DNA of 64,000 nt from Anastatus disparis. Its lineage: Eukaryota; Arthropoda; Insecta; Hymenoptera; Eupelmidae. The position numbers and the translations under genes are program-made. The stretch's first letter is position 1; the number at the start of each line of letters is the position of its first letter. The stretch is taken from the NCBI GenBank assembly GCA_017163975.1, contig JAFFSR010000239.1, positions 3,844,001 to 3,908,000 of the forward strand. Direction: 5' to 3'. A model generated the notes under the pieces. It had not been told where the DNA came from, did no database searches, and worked only from the letters and a program-made list of their open reading frames with translations. Positions 21,696 through 35,900 of this stretch are shown piece by piece.

Positions 21696-24600
21696 GTAAG
21701 TAGTATAAATAAATTTGTAAATTTTTTTTTTTTTTATTTTTGAGATTCTAATAGCGAGATTAATTTAATAAAAAAAATAATAAAAAGAAGATACATAATT
21801 ATAATATAAAGAATTCTTTTTTTTAATAACATAACGTATTTTTAATTCAAACTTTTACATTTTAAAAATAGAGCTAAGTTAAAAAGCGAAAAATTATTGG
21901 TTCGAGCCCAATGATCCTTTTTTGAAAAAACTATGGTCCTTTTTTTCTTTCTTGAAATTATTTATTTATTAATTAATCCATCATGAGCATAAACATTTTT
22001 TTTAATCACATTAAAGTGATTAATCTTTCGTGCAATTATTAAAAATATTTATTTCCAAAATGTCGAGATTTTAATTAAAAATAAAAATTTTAGCATTATT
22101 GAGTTTAATATAATATTTAACATAAGATATTTGTAATATGTCGGAATGATATAAGAGACATGTTGTTAATAAAGACAAAAAATAATTAATCATTTTAAGC
22201 CGAGAATTTACAAGTTTACAAGTTTCAACAGGTTCGTTAAAACTTTATACGAAATGATGCTCAATATTTTATTCGTCTAATTAACAATGAAAAATTAACT
22301 TACGCATCAAATAATGTGTCATGAAAAATATTCCTCATGGATAAAAATTAAAATTTAAGAAACTAAAAATTTTTATTTTATGCATTCCTTAAATTTTATT
22401 TGAATTTGTATGTCGGTTATGCCGGATCATATACTTTGAAAATGCTTGCACAGTTGACCGCAAACTGATTTTAAATTTCCACTTGCTCACGGAGTTCACA
22501 TAATGTTCGAATAATCATATTTTATGTATTATATTTTCTGTTTACTTTTTATCGTCCCATCTATTCTATCATCTTTTTTTAATAATTTCAATTTATGCAT
22601 CGTAACTTTCAATGTTAACTGAACATTATTTTTATATAAGAGTGCATAGAGAAATTAAAAGGAATAAAAAAAATATATAAACGTTCCGACTAAAATTTAT
22701 ACGAAGTAATTACGAATTTACAGTCACGAACATAAGCATGAGGTGGTAAAGCTTTACTGACCATCTTATTTTTATTTTTTTATACTTAGCCAATTGCATA
22801 ATTACTCAGAGTTTATGTTCTGTTTATGGTATTAGCGTTAACGTTATTTGTAACGATGCTACTTTTACTTATTTTATTTACTTCACGATAAATTACAGGA
22901 ATAATTTAACAGTTTTTTTCTAATAGTATATTTAAAAAATTGAATGTTTGTAAAATTATAAATTATAAATTAGATTAAGAAAATGAAATAAATGATTTTA
23001 ATGAAATTTTTTAGTTGTAAATATTAACGCATTTGTATTAAAGTAATGTAAAAATTTAACATATATACTTCTGTAAACGCGTTTAAAACTGTCGTTATAA
23101 CCATGAAATTTCGAGGTTTTCAATGGCTCATTCGGTAAAGCGATAGATTCGCAAGTCGAGGGTCCCGAGTTCGAATCCCGCTCTCGGCAACCGATTGATA
23201 AAAGCACCACTATACGTTATATGTGTTTTTTTCACAAACACACTGGAAATCTCCGTCGTTAATTAGCATCGCAATCATAGCAATAAATACAGCGACGTTA
23301 AGTAAAATTAAAAAATAATATAAATTTATTTAATAATTTGTTACAGATTGGTTTTTTTTGTCCATTGAAATGAAATATCGGTTATTTGCTCTATTCCTAT
23401 ATTGATTTTTGATAAATCTAATTTTGAAAAAAAATCAAAAAACTTCTTATTTTAGAGTTTCATTAAATTCGAATTTTCGCAGAGTTACATTTAACCCTTT
23501 CAGAACCAATGTACATTACAATGTACATTGACATTTTTTGGTTTTTTTGAAATTGTGCAAAAGTGGCTTCAAATTTTGTAAAAAAAAATATGTGTATTAG
23601 ATTGAAGTGGACTATTTCCGATCTCAAACTGAGGGCCTAAGTTATTATATCTTTGATAGAAACTGAGAAAACTTGAAAAGAAAAAAAAAAAAATTTTTTT
23701 TATCGCAAAAATTGCTTAATAAATGAACACTTATCATCGCTAAATGGTTATCAGAACTTTTCATGATGAAATAATAATTCCGTTCTGAAAGGGTTAAGTA
23801 CACAAACGTTTAAAATCATTAAGAATAATTATTCAAAATAATTACAAATTGATTAATTATTAATCCATCCCCTTCATTGATATTAAATTTTTTTTCACAA
23901 AAAACACATAATTTACAAAAAATTAAAATTTTTCATCATCAAACATTTACTTAATTAATTAAACTTTTTTCCACATTGTAATAGTTTTCTCTTCAGCAAA
24001 TAATATTGATTTGACAAGAGCTTTTCTATATCTTTTTTATTTTTCAAAGTTTTAGATGTAAAGCCAAATGGTATCTCATGAAAGTTTTTGCACTTCCTTT
24101 AGTCAAGCGCGTTTACTTCTCGCACCGTAGTTAATTAAAAGTGACGAAGACAGCAATTTCAGCGTTGCTCTGTTTATATTTATTCGTCCCGTATTCTATT
24201 CTTACGTTATGTGTCGTGGAAACAGAAAAAAGAAAGCATGACTTCAACGCATACGTGTCCAACCTTTGTAAGAATTTTTTTTTTTTGCATAACCAATTTC
24301 AAATTGTGTGTATGAGGAGGGTCTTTATTTAGATATATTAATGTTGACATCTCGCAAATTTTCCAAGTGCTTTGAGTTAAAATAAATTAAAAAATTTCTT
24401 ATCCTAGTTTTGCTTTAAAAATGTGCATTACTGACCAGAAAAGCGCATTGCATTTGGATTTTAGATTTTCTTCTAGTTTCAGAGTACTTTAATGTAATAT
24501 AAAGAGACGTAGTTATTTATAGATATAATTCTATAAATATTCAATTTTTCAAAGACATGAAAAATATTTTTTTAATTCAAGGATTTAAAAAAAAAACTTT

Positions 24601-26903
24601 GCACCTTTACTGTCGTGCCATTTTTAAATTAACCATTTGAGAAGATTTTTAGAATCTGAAATCAAAACTTTTCAAATAAAATAAAAAATTTTCGAAAAGC
24701 TCAATTTTTTCAAAAATTATCTTAGAATAGAAATTAAGATAATATTGAAAGTGAAATTCTGCAATTAGTTTTTATATCGTATTCCCAATTAAATTCTCAA
24801 ATTATTTCCATTTGTTCATAATTTTAAAATAAATTTTGTTTTAGATCAAAAGATTTCGATCTAAATTTTCTATATTAATAGTAAAAATTATCTCGAATAA
24901 TTAGTTTAAAAACTGAACGACCATAAAGCGAAAGCAATTTAAATTAAAAAGCCTTTTAGTTTAGACGAAATTAATTGCTTATAATTTTGTTGAACCTAAT
25001 AGACGCAGCTTCTTTTATAATCATATTTAAGTATAAATAACCGAACGGTAGAAGAAAATTTGCAACGCAAATGCAGTACCGTCGTTGTAAGTACCTAAAA
25101 TTTTGTTTAAAATTTTCTAAAAACAAAAGCTAATTCTAGAACTATCAATCCTTCATTTTTTGCATATCCATAAAAAATATTTACTTTTTGATAAAAAATA
25201 TATTTGCATCTGATACTTTTATGTATCTTAATAACAAAAACCAAATCAACAATCTCGAATAAATGAAATCAAAAAGTACTGGGAAAGAAAATGATAGTTA
25301 TACCTCGTATGGTAATAAAAATGAACTGATTCCATTTTTTCTTTTTGTTCGTTCTTTTTTTTTTTCATATCCCAGGCACGGAGAATTCAACCAACTGTGT
25401 TAATCGAAAAATACGACGATGAAGTAGGAGAGCAATGAAACATTTGCGCTCTATGGCTATCTGGGAAAAAATATTTTCTCAATAATAGTTGGATTTTCGC
25501 GTGCGCGAATACGAAAAACCATTTCTTTGACGTCGTACTTTTTTCGATATACGTATATCGTTTTTCGATTTTTCCACTCTTTTTTTTCAAATTTAAACGA
25601 CCGAAAATAGATTTTGGCTTTTCGAATATACTTGTGTTTGTTGATTTGAAAAGCGGCATGAAAAATAATTTTTAACGAAAAGACGCTTTAATTCCTTTTT
25701 TTATTTTAAAATTAGAAATAAAATTTTTTTATTATCTAATGATTATTAAAAGCGTTCCGTTTCTTTCTATTTTTCTCGCTTTCCAAGCCAATAAAATGAT
25801 CGCAATTGAGTCGGGAATGGATTACTGCATGCGGCACAAAAAAGAAGTCAAAGATTAACCTTTAGAAGGCGGAGATGGTAGGAATTTAGTCTTTGAATGG
25901 TAGATATTTCTATCATCCCCGCCTTCCAAAGGTAAAAGTAAAAAATCAAGTTTGTCAAAGTCATAGATTATTTCCTTGTTACATATTGTACTATTATAGT
26001 TGCTCGATAAGAAAATCGTTATTTTTTGTGAGAAATTTTTTACTTTGATTTAGTTAACTTATAAAACATAAAAGTATATTATAATTTGTTTCTAAAATTT
26101 ATGAATTAAAAGTTTAAAAGATTTCAATCAATTTTCATGTATAAACTTCATATTGATTTTCTTTGACTTCTAATGTATGCAGGCACAATTTACCAAATAA
26201 ATTGACGATTTTATAAAATGATTACGAGAATTTATGTAAAAAATAGTTTCAGAACATTTTATTTAAATATGGATCACATTTGTTAATAAAATCTTGAATA
26301 CATTTTTGTAAAAATAAAAAAGAATAATGGAATCATTCATATATATGATAAAAATAATCGATAGTAGATATCTATAAAATTCATGCTAGAATATTAATTT
26401 ACATATTTTAAATGAAGTGAATGCTGTAATTTAATATAGTAAAAGCCAGATTTTCAATCGATACAAAATCAAATCACACGAATCGAAATAAAATCCTACG
26501 ATATAAAAATCATTTACTTAAAAATAGTTAAAAAAATAATACACGTTAGGTAAAAATCGGTCAATTCGTTACAGAAAGATCTTCCGGCATGAATTCAGTA
26601 AAACGCGTACGCATGGTCATTTTTCCAAAAATAGCATGCATTTATTCACAATTATTCAAAACATTCTTCAACCATGTTATTTAAAAAATTAGTTTTTTCG
26701 CCATCGCCAAGCTTTTCCCATCTGGAAAAAAACAAAAATCTTATCACAGTATTGGATTTTCCTATTTATCAAATAAAATATTTTACGTGCATACGAAAAA
26801 TAAATAATTCTTATATAATTTATCACACGAAAGTTCGCATTAATTCTCTTATGAATTTGAATAGCACATAAAAAAAGAGCAAGCAAAATATATCCGGCAG
26901 TCT

Positions 26904-26966
<63 letters not shown>

Positions 26967-29900
26967 TATCCTTGTAACATTTCAAGTCTGCGGGTAAAAC
27001 TCGTGGAGCTTTAAAAGTTCTCCCTTAAATTTACATTCGAGAACCATTGAACTTTCTGCTGTAGTCCATACTAAAATATTGCCGCGCATTTGGGCTATCC
27101 AAATCAGTCGTAAATATTTTAAATAATACCACGATAGGCAAGGCTCCTATTATCGGCGTAATTATTGTTTATTTTTTTATAGTATGCGTTTAGAATCGAT
27201 GAAAATTTATCGTTATTTTATTCTTTACAAGCTTATATTTTTGTAAGATTTATTTTTTTTCTTGCTTTCTAACGTTAGTTTTATAAAAATTTGATGTTGG
27301 ATTACTTATTAATCATTACACTTTGTATGTAGTACAAAGTGTAATGAACACTTTGTAGTCTACATAATAAATTAATAATAAGAAAAAAATTTTTTTTTAA
27401 ATTGACATTAAACTAACTTGTTTAAATGTAAATAAAACAAATAATTTTAAGATTTTGAAATAATTATTTTTGTTTACTTTATTATATTTAACGTCGCTGT
27501 ATTTATGCTATTCTTGCGATGCTAATTGACGACGGAGGTTGTTTCAGTATGTTAATTAACATAGCACATGTATCGTACAGTCGTGCTTATATCAATCGGC
27601 CGCTGAGAGCGGGATTCGAACTCGGAACCTCGAGATTATGAATCTATCACTCTACCGAGTGAGCTACTGATGACCTCTTAAAGTATATATATATAAAAAT
27701 ATGCTATTTGTTTTATAACTACATGTGACTTACTATAAACAAACAACAAGAAACTGAATATATTATTGCAGCATCCGTAAACACGTTAACATCTCTTACT
27801 TTTAAGTACGGCAATAATATGTCACATAAAAAATTCAACGAATTAATATTGTAATAAAGTTAAATTCCCAAATGACAAATTGTATGAACTCAGTCATATA
27901 TAAAAGTTATGTTCACACATCATAATCAATTCAGACATGTATCCGGTATATAATCAACTAATCGAATCAATCCCCTTGTTTTTTGTATCGCAAACACGTG
28001 TAATTTTCATCTTGACAAATTTCCGTGATACGAAAATTCGATGAGACAAAATAATTTCATAATATATAAATAAACCAACCAAGGTAATACAGTATAAACA
28101 TTAATAACAAATATATAAAAAATATTAACCATAATTTATGAAATCCAATTACAATGTCATGCAAAAATCTGTAATTTAAATTCTTGTTTATTTAATCGAA
28201 TGAAAATTAAATTTTTAAATTTATGCAACTTTTTAAATTTTTACATTACTACTGCATAAATGATAAGCTAAAAAAAATCCCAACATCAGTAGCGTCTTTC
28301 TCTAATTTAATGGTTTTTTTTCTATTTTCAGTAAAATAGTACACTGCCATGAATCCTCATACATATATGTACATTTTAAAATATCTCGAGAAAACAACGT
28401 CAATGAATATATTTACTTCCTTGGGATCTTTTTATATATGCAAACAAAACACTCAGTAAAATTAGAAAAGAATTTACGTTAACAAATAGAAAAAAACTTT
28501 CTGTCAAACTATCATATTATAATAATTATTACGCATAACGAGAACACATTTTTAATTTAAAAGCGTGAAATTATAATATTCAAAGTTGCGGGCTTCATTT
28601 ATGCGATAAATTTTTTAATAGGATTTTAATTAAATTTTATGTGTATTTTTTAAATACAGGACGTAAATGCGGTTTACCGTAAGCGTCGAACGTCGCAAAA
28701 TTTTAAAATTACTTTTTCTTTCGCTCGATCCAATTAATAATAAATTAATTATTGATCACTTCGTGGATGAGCATTAAGAAAACATTGATAATAATAGTTT
28801 CATCCAATCAATTTTTCTTAAACTTTTCTCTTGTATCTTAGGAAAACAATAAATCAATATTTTCATAATATTGATTTGAATATCTTATAATTATCGATTG
28901 AAAATATTTTGAATTAATAAATGATTCGTTAAAATGTAAAAAAAACGTAATTTCGTTTAATATTATAAAGTGTAATCGCGAAGTGATTTCAATAATGTCA
29001 GCGCAAAATCGATCGCTTCTCCTCCCATACCCCTCTTATCTTTCTTCGTCTCGCTTTGCTTCATGACGATAAAAAAAAAGAAGAAAAAAGAAAGACGCCA
29101 ATAGCCGCCGGCATTAAAGTTAACCCACTTTCTTCTTTTTTTTTCGTCTCAACGTGAAGACTTTGGGTTTAATTCTATTTTTAAGCAACTTCTTCTTTTT
29201 TTCTTGATCTTACACTCGTGTTACTTAGCTTGTAATTGTTTACTACCTTTACTCGACAGTCATGACAGACGTTTCAATATTAACAGTGTCCGGGAAACTA
29301 AAAAATAGGTAGAAGAATAATTTAATTTTTTAATGAATTTTTTAAACTTTTGATACTATTTTCTCTGTAATGACATAATCTCAAAATTTTTATTGTTTAA
29401 ACAAAACCTGTTATACATTTAAATTTTGATATTTAAAGAAACATTAATTTTACTATCAAAATCTGTCTTTCACCTTAAATTCTATAGTTTACGACATATC
29501 ACTATCCAGTTTATAGGTAGTACAAATTTTAGGTAGTAATAATTTTATATGCTGCAAACGCATAATTTTTTTTTTTTTTGATAAAATTTAATCATTTGGC
29601 TTGTTTTTATAAATTAATTATCAATACATTACTATTATAAATAAAAAATGAAATATGTTATAAATATTCATAAATAAGCAATTGAATTATTTAAGTAAAA
29701 TTTATAAAAATATTTTTAAAAATCAATACCGAAGTTTATCATCAATACTTAAAAAATTATTCTTTATATTTATAATGAGATGAAAGAGCTTGAAAAATTT
29801 AACATAAAATTTACTAAATAGATTTCTGGTTATCTCAAAATGAAAAACAAACGAAATAAGTGACTTATTTTTCATAACGACTTCTTCATTTCTTCTTCCT

Positions 29901-32900
29901 ATTTTACGATTTTCTAAAGGAAATGAGCTAGTATTGCTGAATATTCTCAGTGAATTTACTTGTATCCCCGAAAAAAAATAAGGAAAAGATTTAGAGAATG
30001 ATGCAAAAAAAGAGAGAAAAAAAAAGAAAATTCCGCAAAGTGGCAATTTAACGCACGTGCGCTTTAGCATTACCACTTTTATATATTTTTTTTACTTTCT
30101 ACAGTCCTATACGTTTTCTCTGATTTGACTTTATTTTCGTTCGTTCCTTTTCTTTCTTTGCTTCCGTTTCCTTTGTTAACCTTTTCTTTTTTTGATTTTA
30201 TCTTTTATGTTACCGAAATTAAGATGAACAAACATTTAGCGCCTAATGCGTGTTTGAGTTCGTGATAATTTTAGAAAATTTTTGTTAAAATTAAAAAGTT
30301 TAAAATTCGTATTTAAAGATTTAAAATACATATTTAAATATACATCGAGCGAAAAAATTCTTCTTTTTGTATATCTACGATATCTTTATGAATTAATAAT
30401 TAAATTCCGTAATTGAAATACAGTATCAACATATTAAAATTATTAATTATTTTCAAATATACAAGATAAAAAGGAATTCAAAATTTGAAACTTTAACAAC
30501 AAAGTTTATGGAATGACTCCGAAAAACATATTTTATTGAATATTAATGAAAGCAACTTTGAAATTCCATTTTATTTCATAAAATTTCTCGAAATTCTGAA
30601 ATAAAAATATTCCAACGATGTATAAAAGAAAAGCAAAGTTAATATATAATTTACATATTCTCTAAAAGTTTAATGATTAAAATTTCTCATTGATCCTTAA
30701 AGATACTTTTTATTCTGTGTGTTCTCTAGCTTTATTATTCAATGCTAGCGGTGAACATAGCCACAGTCTTACAGGAAGAAAGTCAATATCTAATAGGAAA
30801 TAGCTCCCTACCCAAATCAACTAGTCTGCTAGAAAAGGGAATGTCACCTGGTAAGTTAAATCGTCCTGTCGCAAATGTTAGAGTACTTTTTCACTTTTAC
30901 TTATTCTTTTTTTCTTCTTTTTTACTTTGCTCCTTTTTCTAGATAATATAGCATTGAAAATTTTTTTGTCGACTTGCTGTCAAAGTTTAATTTTATTTAA
31001 AATTGCATCTGAAATTTTATGTTAAATAAAGTTATAGAATATTATAATGGTGTTTTACAATATTGTGAATTATAACATTATTTATTATTTAAGTTACATA
31101 TGTATTATTTTATATGCAATTTAGATGTATGTTTTTGCAGTGTAATTTACTAAATTTTGAAAAACAAAAGTAATGGATAATAAAATTTCAGTGTAATACT
31201 TTTAAGTATTTCTTTTTATAATAAATTTTTTTTATATAGAATTCTGGATACATATGAAGTTTCATATTTATAATTAAATTCTCAATCCTTATATATATTT
31301 GTATGGATTTATTCAAATTTCTAAACAATCTGGATAAAAGTTGTTTTTGTTGAAAACAGAAATACGATAAATAAGTTAATTTAAAACCTTGTTTTTGCTT
31401 TGAAGAATAAAAAATTTAGCATTCTCATTGTGTTTTCCAGTTACGCTAAGATTCAACATTGCACTACTCGTTTGTTCGTCCTGCGGTGTCATCTGCTGTC
31501 TTTTACTGCTGTACGGATTGTTCAAGGTGATTTTTGAAATTCCATTAAATTTTCATAGAAATAAATATTTAAATACAAACTAACACTTTTATAGTAGTAT
31601 AGATTTATTTTGTTTTTATGATATTATGATTTATACATATTCTGGTTTTATTGTATTGCTATTTGATCTTGATAAATTGTTGTTTTATTATTGATTAAAT
31701 AAGATATTTTTTATATTTTTTAAATTTTTCTGTCCATCAATACTTAAATTAACAAAATGAATATTAATATTACCTACATAGTTTTAAAAAAAAAACTAAA
31801 AAATAAATATTGAGAAAAGTTAAAAATAAAATAAAAGAAGGTAACGAAATTTCCATAATGAAAAAAAAACTTTGGTAGCAATAAATAAAAATCATAATAT
31901 CCATCACTTTTGAAATTATCTTTGCCAAACACAAGCGCAGAGCAATTTATCTCTTTCAGCATATCTCTTACAATTTTCACGTATTATTCAATACAACTGC
32001 CTTATTACATTACGTGGTTTGCAACTCAACTGGCGCGCGGGCTGCAGCGGCTCTTCAACACCAGTTAAAGTGGACGTGTCGTTATGTCGCTTTTCTCTCT
32101 TTACGTCTCTCTCTGCCCAATAATCGATAATAACTGTAGAGAAAAGGGTTAATCAACCTTTGGACAGAAATTTGTCTGAGAGAGAAACTATAATCGATAT
32201 TAATTAATAAGCTAAATCAAGATCTTTTGACGTTGATATTATTAATACTTGGCAGAAAATTAACGATATTCTTCGGCTTAATTAACGTATTACTCAAAAT
32301 CTGTTTTTGTTCTTGATATTTAGCGAAAATTTATTATCAATATAGAAAAAATAAATTGATAGAACCAATATAAGCACTCTAAATATAAAAGATCAAAAGA
32401 AATACAAAGAAAAATGACAATTTGAAAAACTTTTTTTTTTTTTAAATAAAGAAGAAGGAAGTTTCATAACAGAATGAAACTTCAAAAGACGTACCCTCAT
32501 ATATGGCACTTTTCTGTAAAGTACACTTTAGCTTGAAACATCGGAATGTTGGGATGGTATATAGTGCAAGGCGAAACGTCCATGTCCTTTACCATTCTCT
32601 TGGGAACATTAAATAAAAACACATAAAAGTAAGCTTTATAAATTTTTAAAATAAAAAAAAAAGAAAGAAAATAATAACTACAGTCTTTATGAAAATACCC
32701 AGGATGACAATCTCTTATCGCTAAACTTGAGCTGCTCTTTTATAAACTTCTACTTTTATAATGGTGTTTATGTAACGGTCATAATGCAATAATGTTAAAG
32801 GAAATAATTTATATTTTTAGATAAAAATGTTTTAAGAGAAAAATTTTAGCTAAAATTATTGTACGAAAAAGTTTATCTTTTTATTGCAATCGTTTTTTTA

Positions 32901-35900
32901 TAAATGATGGCTTTTAAAATTTTTTAAATAAAAGAAAGAAAAATTCGAAAATTTAATCTGATAATTTAACGTTCCAAATTAAGATAACCTCTATTTCATC
33001 TAAAATGACCGTCGTAACCTAAAACAACATAAACACTTTTAACGCGCTCATAAAACACTAACGGTTATTCGACTAAAGTATTATCATTTCAAGATAATCG
33101 TTATAAATTCGATTTTTATAAGCCTTTTCTTTTTATTTTTGCCAAACCCTATTATCAGAAACCCATTTAAATTTCCAAATATCGCGGCAATGCAATTTCT
33201 AGCCTTTAATCGTCTAATAAATAACCCAAGAATCTTCAAATCAATCTAAATAAAATTTTCTAATGTATCGTCCCTTTTACGATAGATCTATAAACACGAT
33301 TACACCTACATAAGCATCGTAAAACGTATGATATACAAACAATGCGTGCAAACGTATATATATATGCATGCCAAAGTAGCAACGGTTGCTCGGCTGTCGC
33401 ATATAATCTTCTTGAGTTATATATGTGTATAGTATAATTTGTTTACACAATTTATCATCCCTTTTTACAATATTGAATCTGTAATACCTTTTGTCTCTTT
33501 GTTTAGCTTATAAATAACTGTTAATGCATATCCTAAACGTATTTATAATTTATTTATAACCTATATAGAGATATGCGCGTATATATATAAATGTAACTTT
33601 ATTTCTGGCAAACGTTCTGCATGATAAATACCGTTGGTTTTATCATCTGCTGTGTTGAAGACAATTATTAATTGTTCGGAAAATGTTGGCATTACAAATG
33701 TTTACTTTTACTGTGCATGGCCGTAATGAAAGTTTTACGGTGTGCGCTGGGTAAAAAGCAATCTCATTTTCAAAATGTAATATTGCGGAAACGTGTTTTG
33801 TAGATGTAAGGAATCGACAATGCATGGTTTTTAGAAAATGTTTTTATGTACGGGTGGTACACAACTAGATATTTTTAGAATTGGTTGACCGACTTCAATT
33901 TTTTTTCTTATTACTTTTTATATGCATTCTATTTAAATTTTACTGTTTTGTACATTTTTACAATTTGCACATTTTTTTATCATATCGATTTATTAATTTT
34001 TAAAAATCATTTTCTTTAATTTTTTTTAAATTTTTTTTTATTTATTGTACGTGACCAGTATTTATAACCAGCAAAAATTTTTTAGATAACTACATCGACA
34101 GTTAAAAAAAATTATTTAAAAAAAGTAAATTTAATAAAATATTAATATTACAAAGTAGACGTTGCAAAAAGAATATCTAGTCGAAAATTCAAATAAAAAC
34201 GCAAACCAAGCTAATTACTTTGCACATTCGACAAACGTATACTTTATACTGTTCGTCTTACTTTATCGGATTTATACTACTTAAAGCAAGATTTACCATC
34301 GAACTTTAAACAGTTAATAGCTTTTTGGACCAGTTTCAGATCCAAATAAGCTTTTATATATATTTACTCTATTGTATCGAATTTTAATAATATTTTACCA
34401 ACATAAATGAAAAATACAAAATTGTCAGGGCTCGTAACTAAAGAATTATTAAAATTTTCAATTTCTTTAATTTTTTAATTTTATAAAATACAATTATAAA
34501 AAAAATGCGTAAAAACATTTGCTTATTTTTACAAAACTAAAGTAAAATAATTTTCTAAATTTTCAATTTTTTATTATCTTAAGAATAACATTTATTTAGC
34601 TACGATCCAAACTATTTTCTATTTTTCATTCATGTTTGCAAGACGTTACTGAAATTCGTTATAATAATGTAAATATCATTTTTATCCAGTGTTTACGCAT
34701 ACATAATCGAAAATAGAAAACAAAAGTACATTATTTTTTCGTGAAATCGTGCCGTCTCATATATCATCCATATGCTTGGTCGCACACGAAACCATTGCAT
34801 TATCCGACTATGTGTGTGTATATATGTTGTTGGATCGACAAAATGTGTTCTAGCAAGTATTGGGAGAAAAATTGGATATTTCCCTGAAGGCATAGTGGCA
34901 CTTCTTTTTCTCTATTTGTGATCACTACGAATTTTCAATATATACCTACGTATAAGAGAGAGGAAAAATGCCAGCTTACAATTTTCGTGGCTGTCTGTAC
35001 AATATAACACTCTATATAATGATAGTTCTGGACGTGAAAATTGTGCTTACACGAATTTTATGAGAATAAAATTTTTGGCCAAATTTAATTTTCAAGAGAC
35101 ATTTGATAATTTGGGGATTTTTGTCCAAATAAAATTTCTATTTTTTACGTTTATTTATATAAATTATAAAGATTCGATTTTTGTAATGGTTTTGAAAACA
35201 TTTCAAGAAAAATTATTTCGTGTGTATGGTTAATTTTAATGTAAATAAAAAGTATACCATTACTTCGTTTTAATTTTAATTTCTTTGATTGATAAAAAAA
35301 GAAATTATATTTATACGGAAAGTGATTTTAAATTTAATTAAAAGTTAACATAATCTTAGCAACATTAAATCAATAATTAATTAATAATAAGAGCGTCTGT
35401 GGCGTAACCGGCTAAGGCATACGCCTTATACGGTCTCTACACATTCGCTCCGAGTGGTCGGGGGTTCGATTCCCGGTGAAAACACCTGAAATTTTTTTCA
35501 GACGTTTTTCATCGGAAAAGAACTTTGAGCGCGATGGGAATATCCTGGCGTAGGTTTTCTCCTGGAGGAGTTTTCCCTACGTCACAGGCTTAGCCTGGGC
35601 AAGGAATCACCGTAGAAATCTACACACTGTTCTAGGAACCGGCAGTCCGTAGACTTCTCGGGGATGTGGAACAATTGTTAAGTACTTTAGTTAGTTTATA
35701 ACAAAAATATAGTGCGGCGAAAAACATTGTTGTATCGAAAAAAAAATAGATAGGAGCACCTCCACAAAAGGTGTAAGGTGCCCTATTGAAAGATCACGGA
35801 ATAATTTACGTAAATTTTTCACGTATTTTGTTTCATTCATCACGTGATACGAATACAGTTTTATATTTTAATATGAAGTTTCAAAATATATCTCTCACAA

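Larger units (their letters stand above)
21696..30729 (+). other. intron 1 of the tetraspan gene (9.0 kb)
   Basis: It contains a piggyBac-like MITE, a decayed fold-back element, two SINEs, a (AC)n microsatellite and short hairpins, listed separately. GC-richer patches without coding frames at about 25380-25560 and 28975-29260 could be intronic regulatory sequence, but I see no defined sites. Confidence 0.5.

Noticed and set aside
22998..23210. Minus-strand frame with RERDSNSGPSTCES
   Set aside because: It is the translated complement of the family A SINE head, a common artefact.
24141..24332. Frame reading AISALLCLYLFVPYSIL, secretion-signal-like, followed by GTAAGA
   Set aside because: Begins with GTG rather than ATG, has no acceptor in phase with the host gene, and overlaps no matching downstream exon.
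26689..26985. Minus-strand frame with a Cys-Val repeat
   Set aside because: Produced by the (AC)n microsatellite.
30742..30942. Start at the ATG within exon 2 of the tetraspan gene
   Set aside because: Exon 1 at 21621 supplies the missing half of TM1 in phase; reading past the GTAAGT donor gives AT-rich noise.
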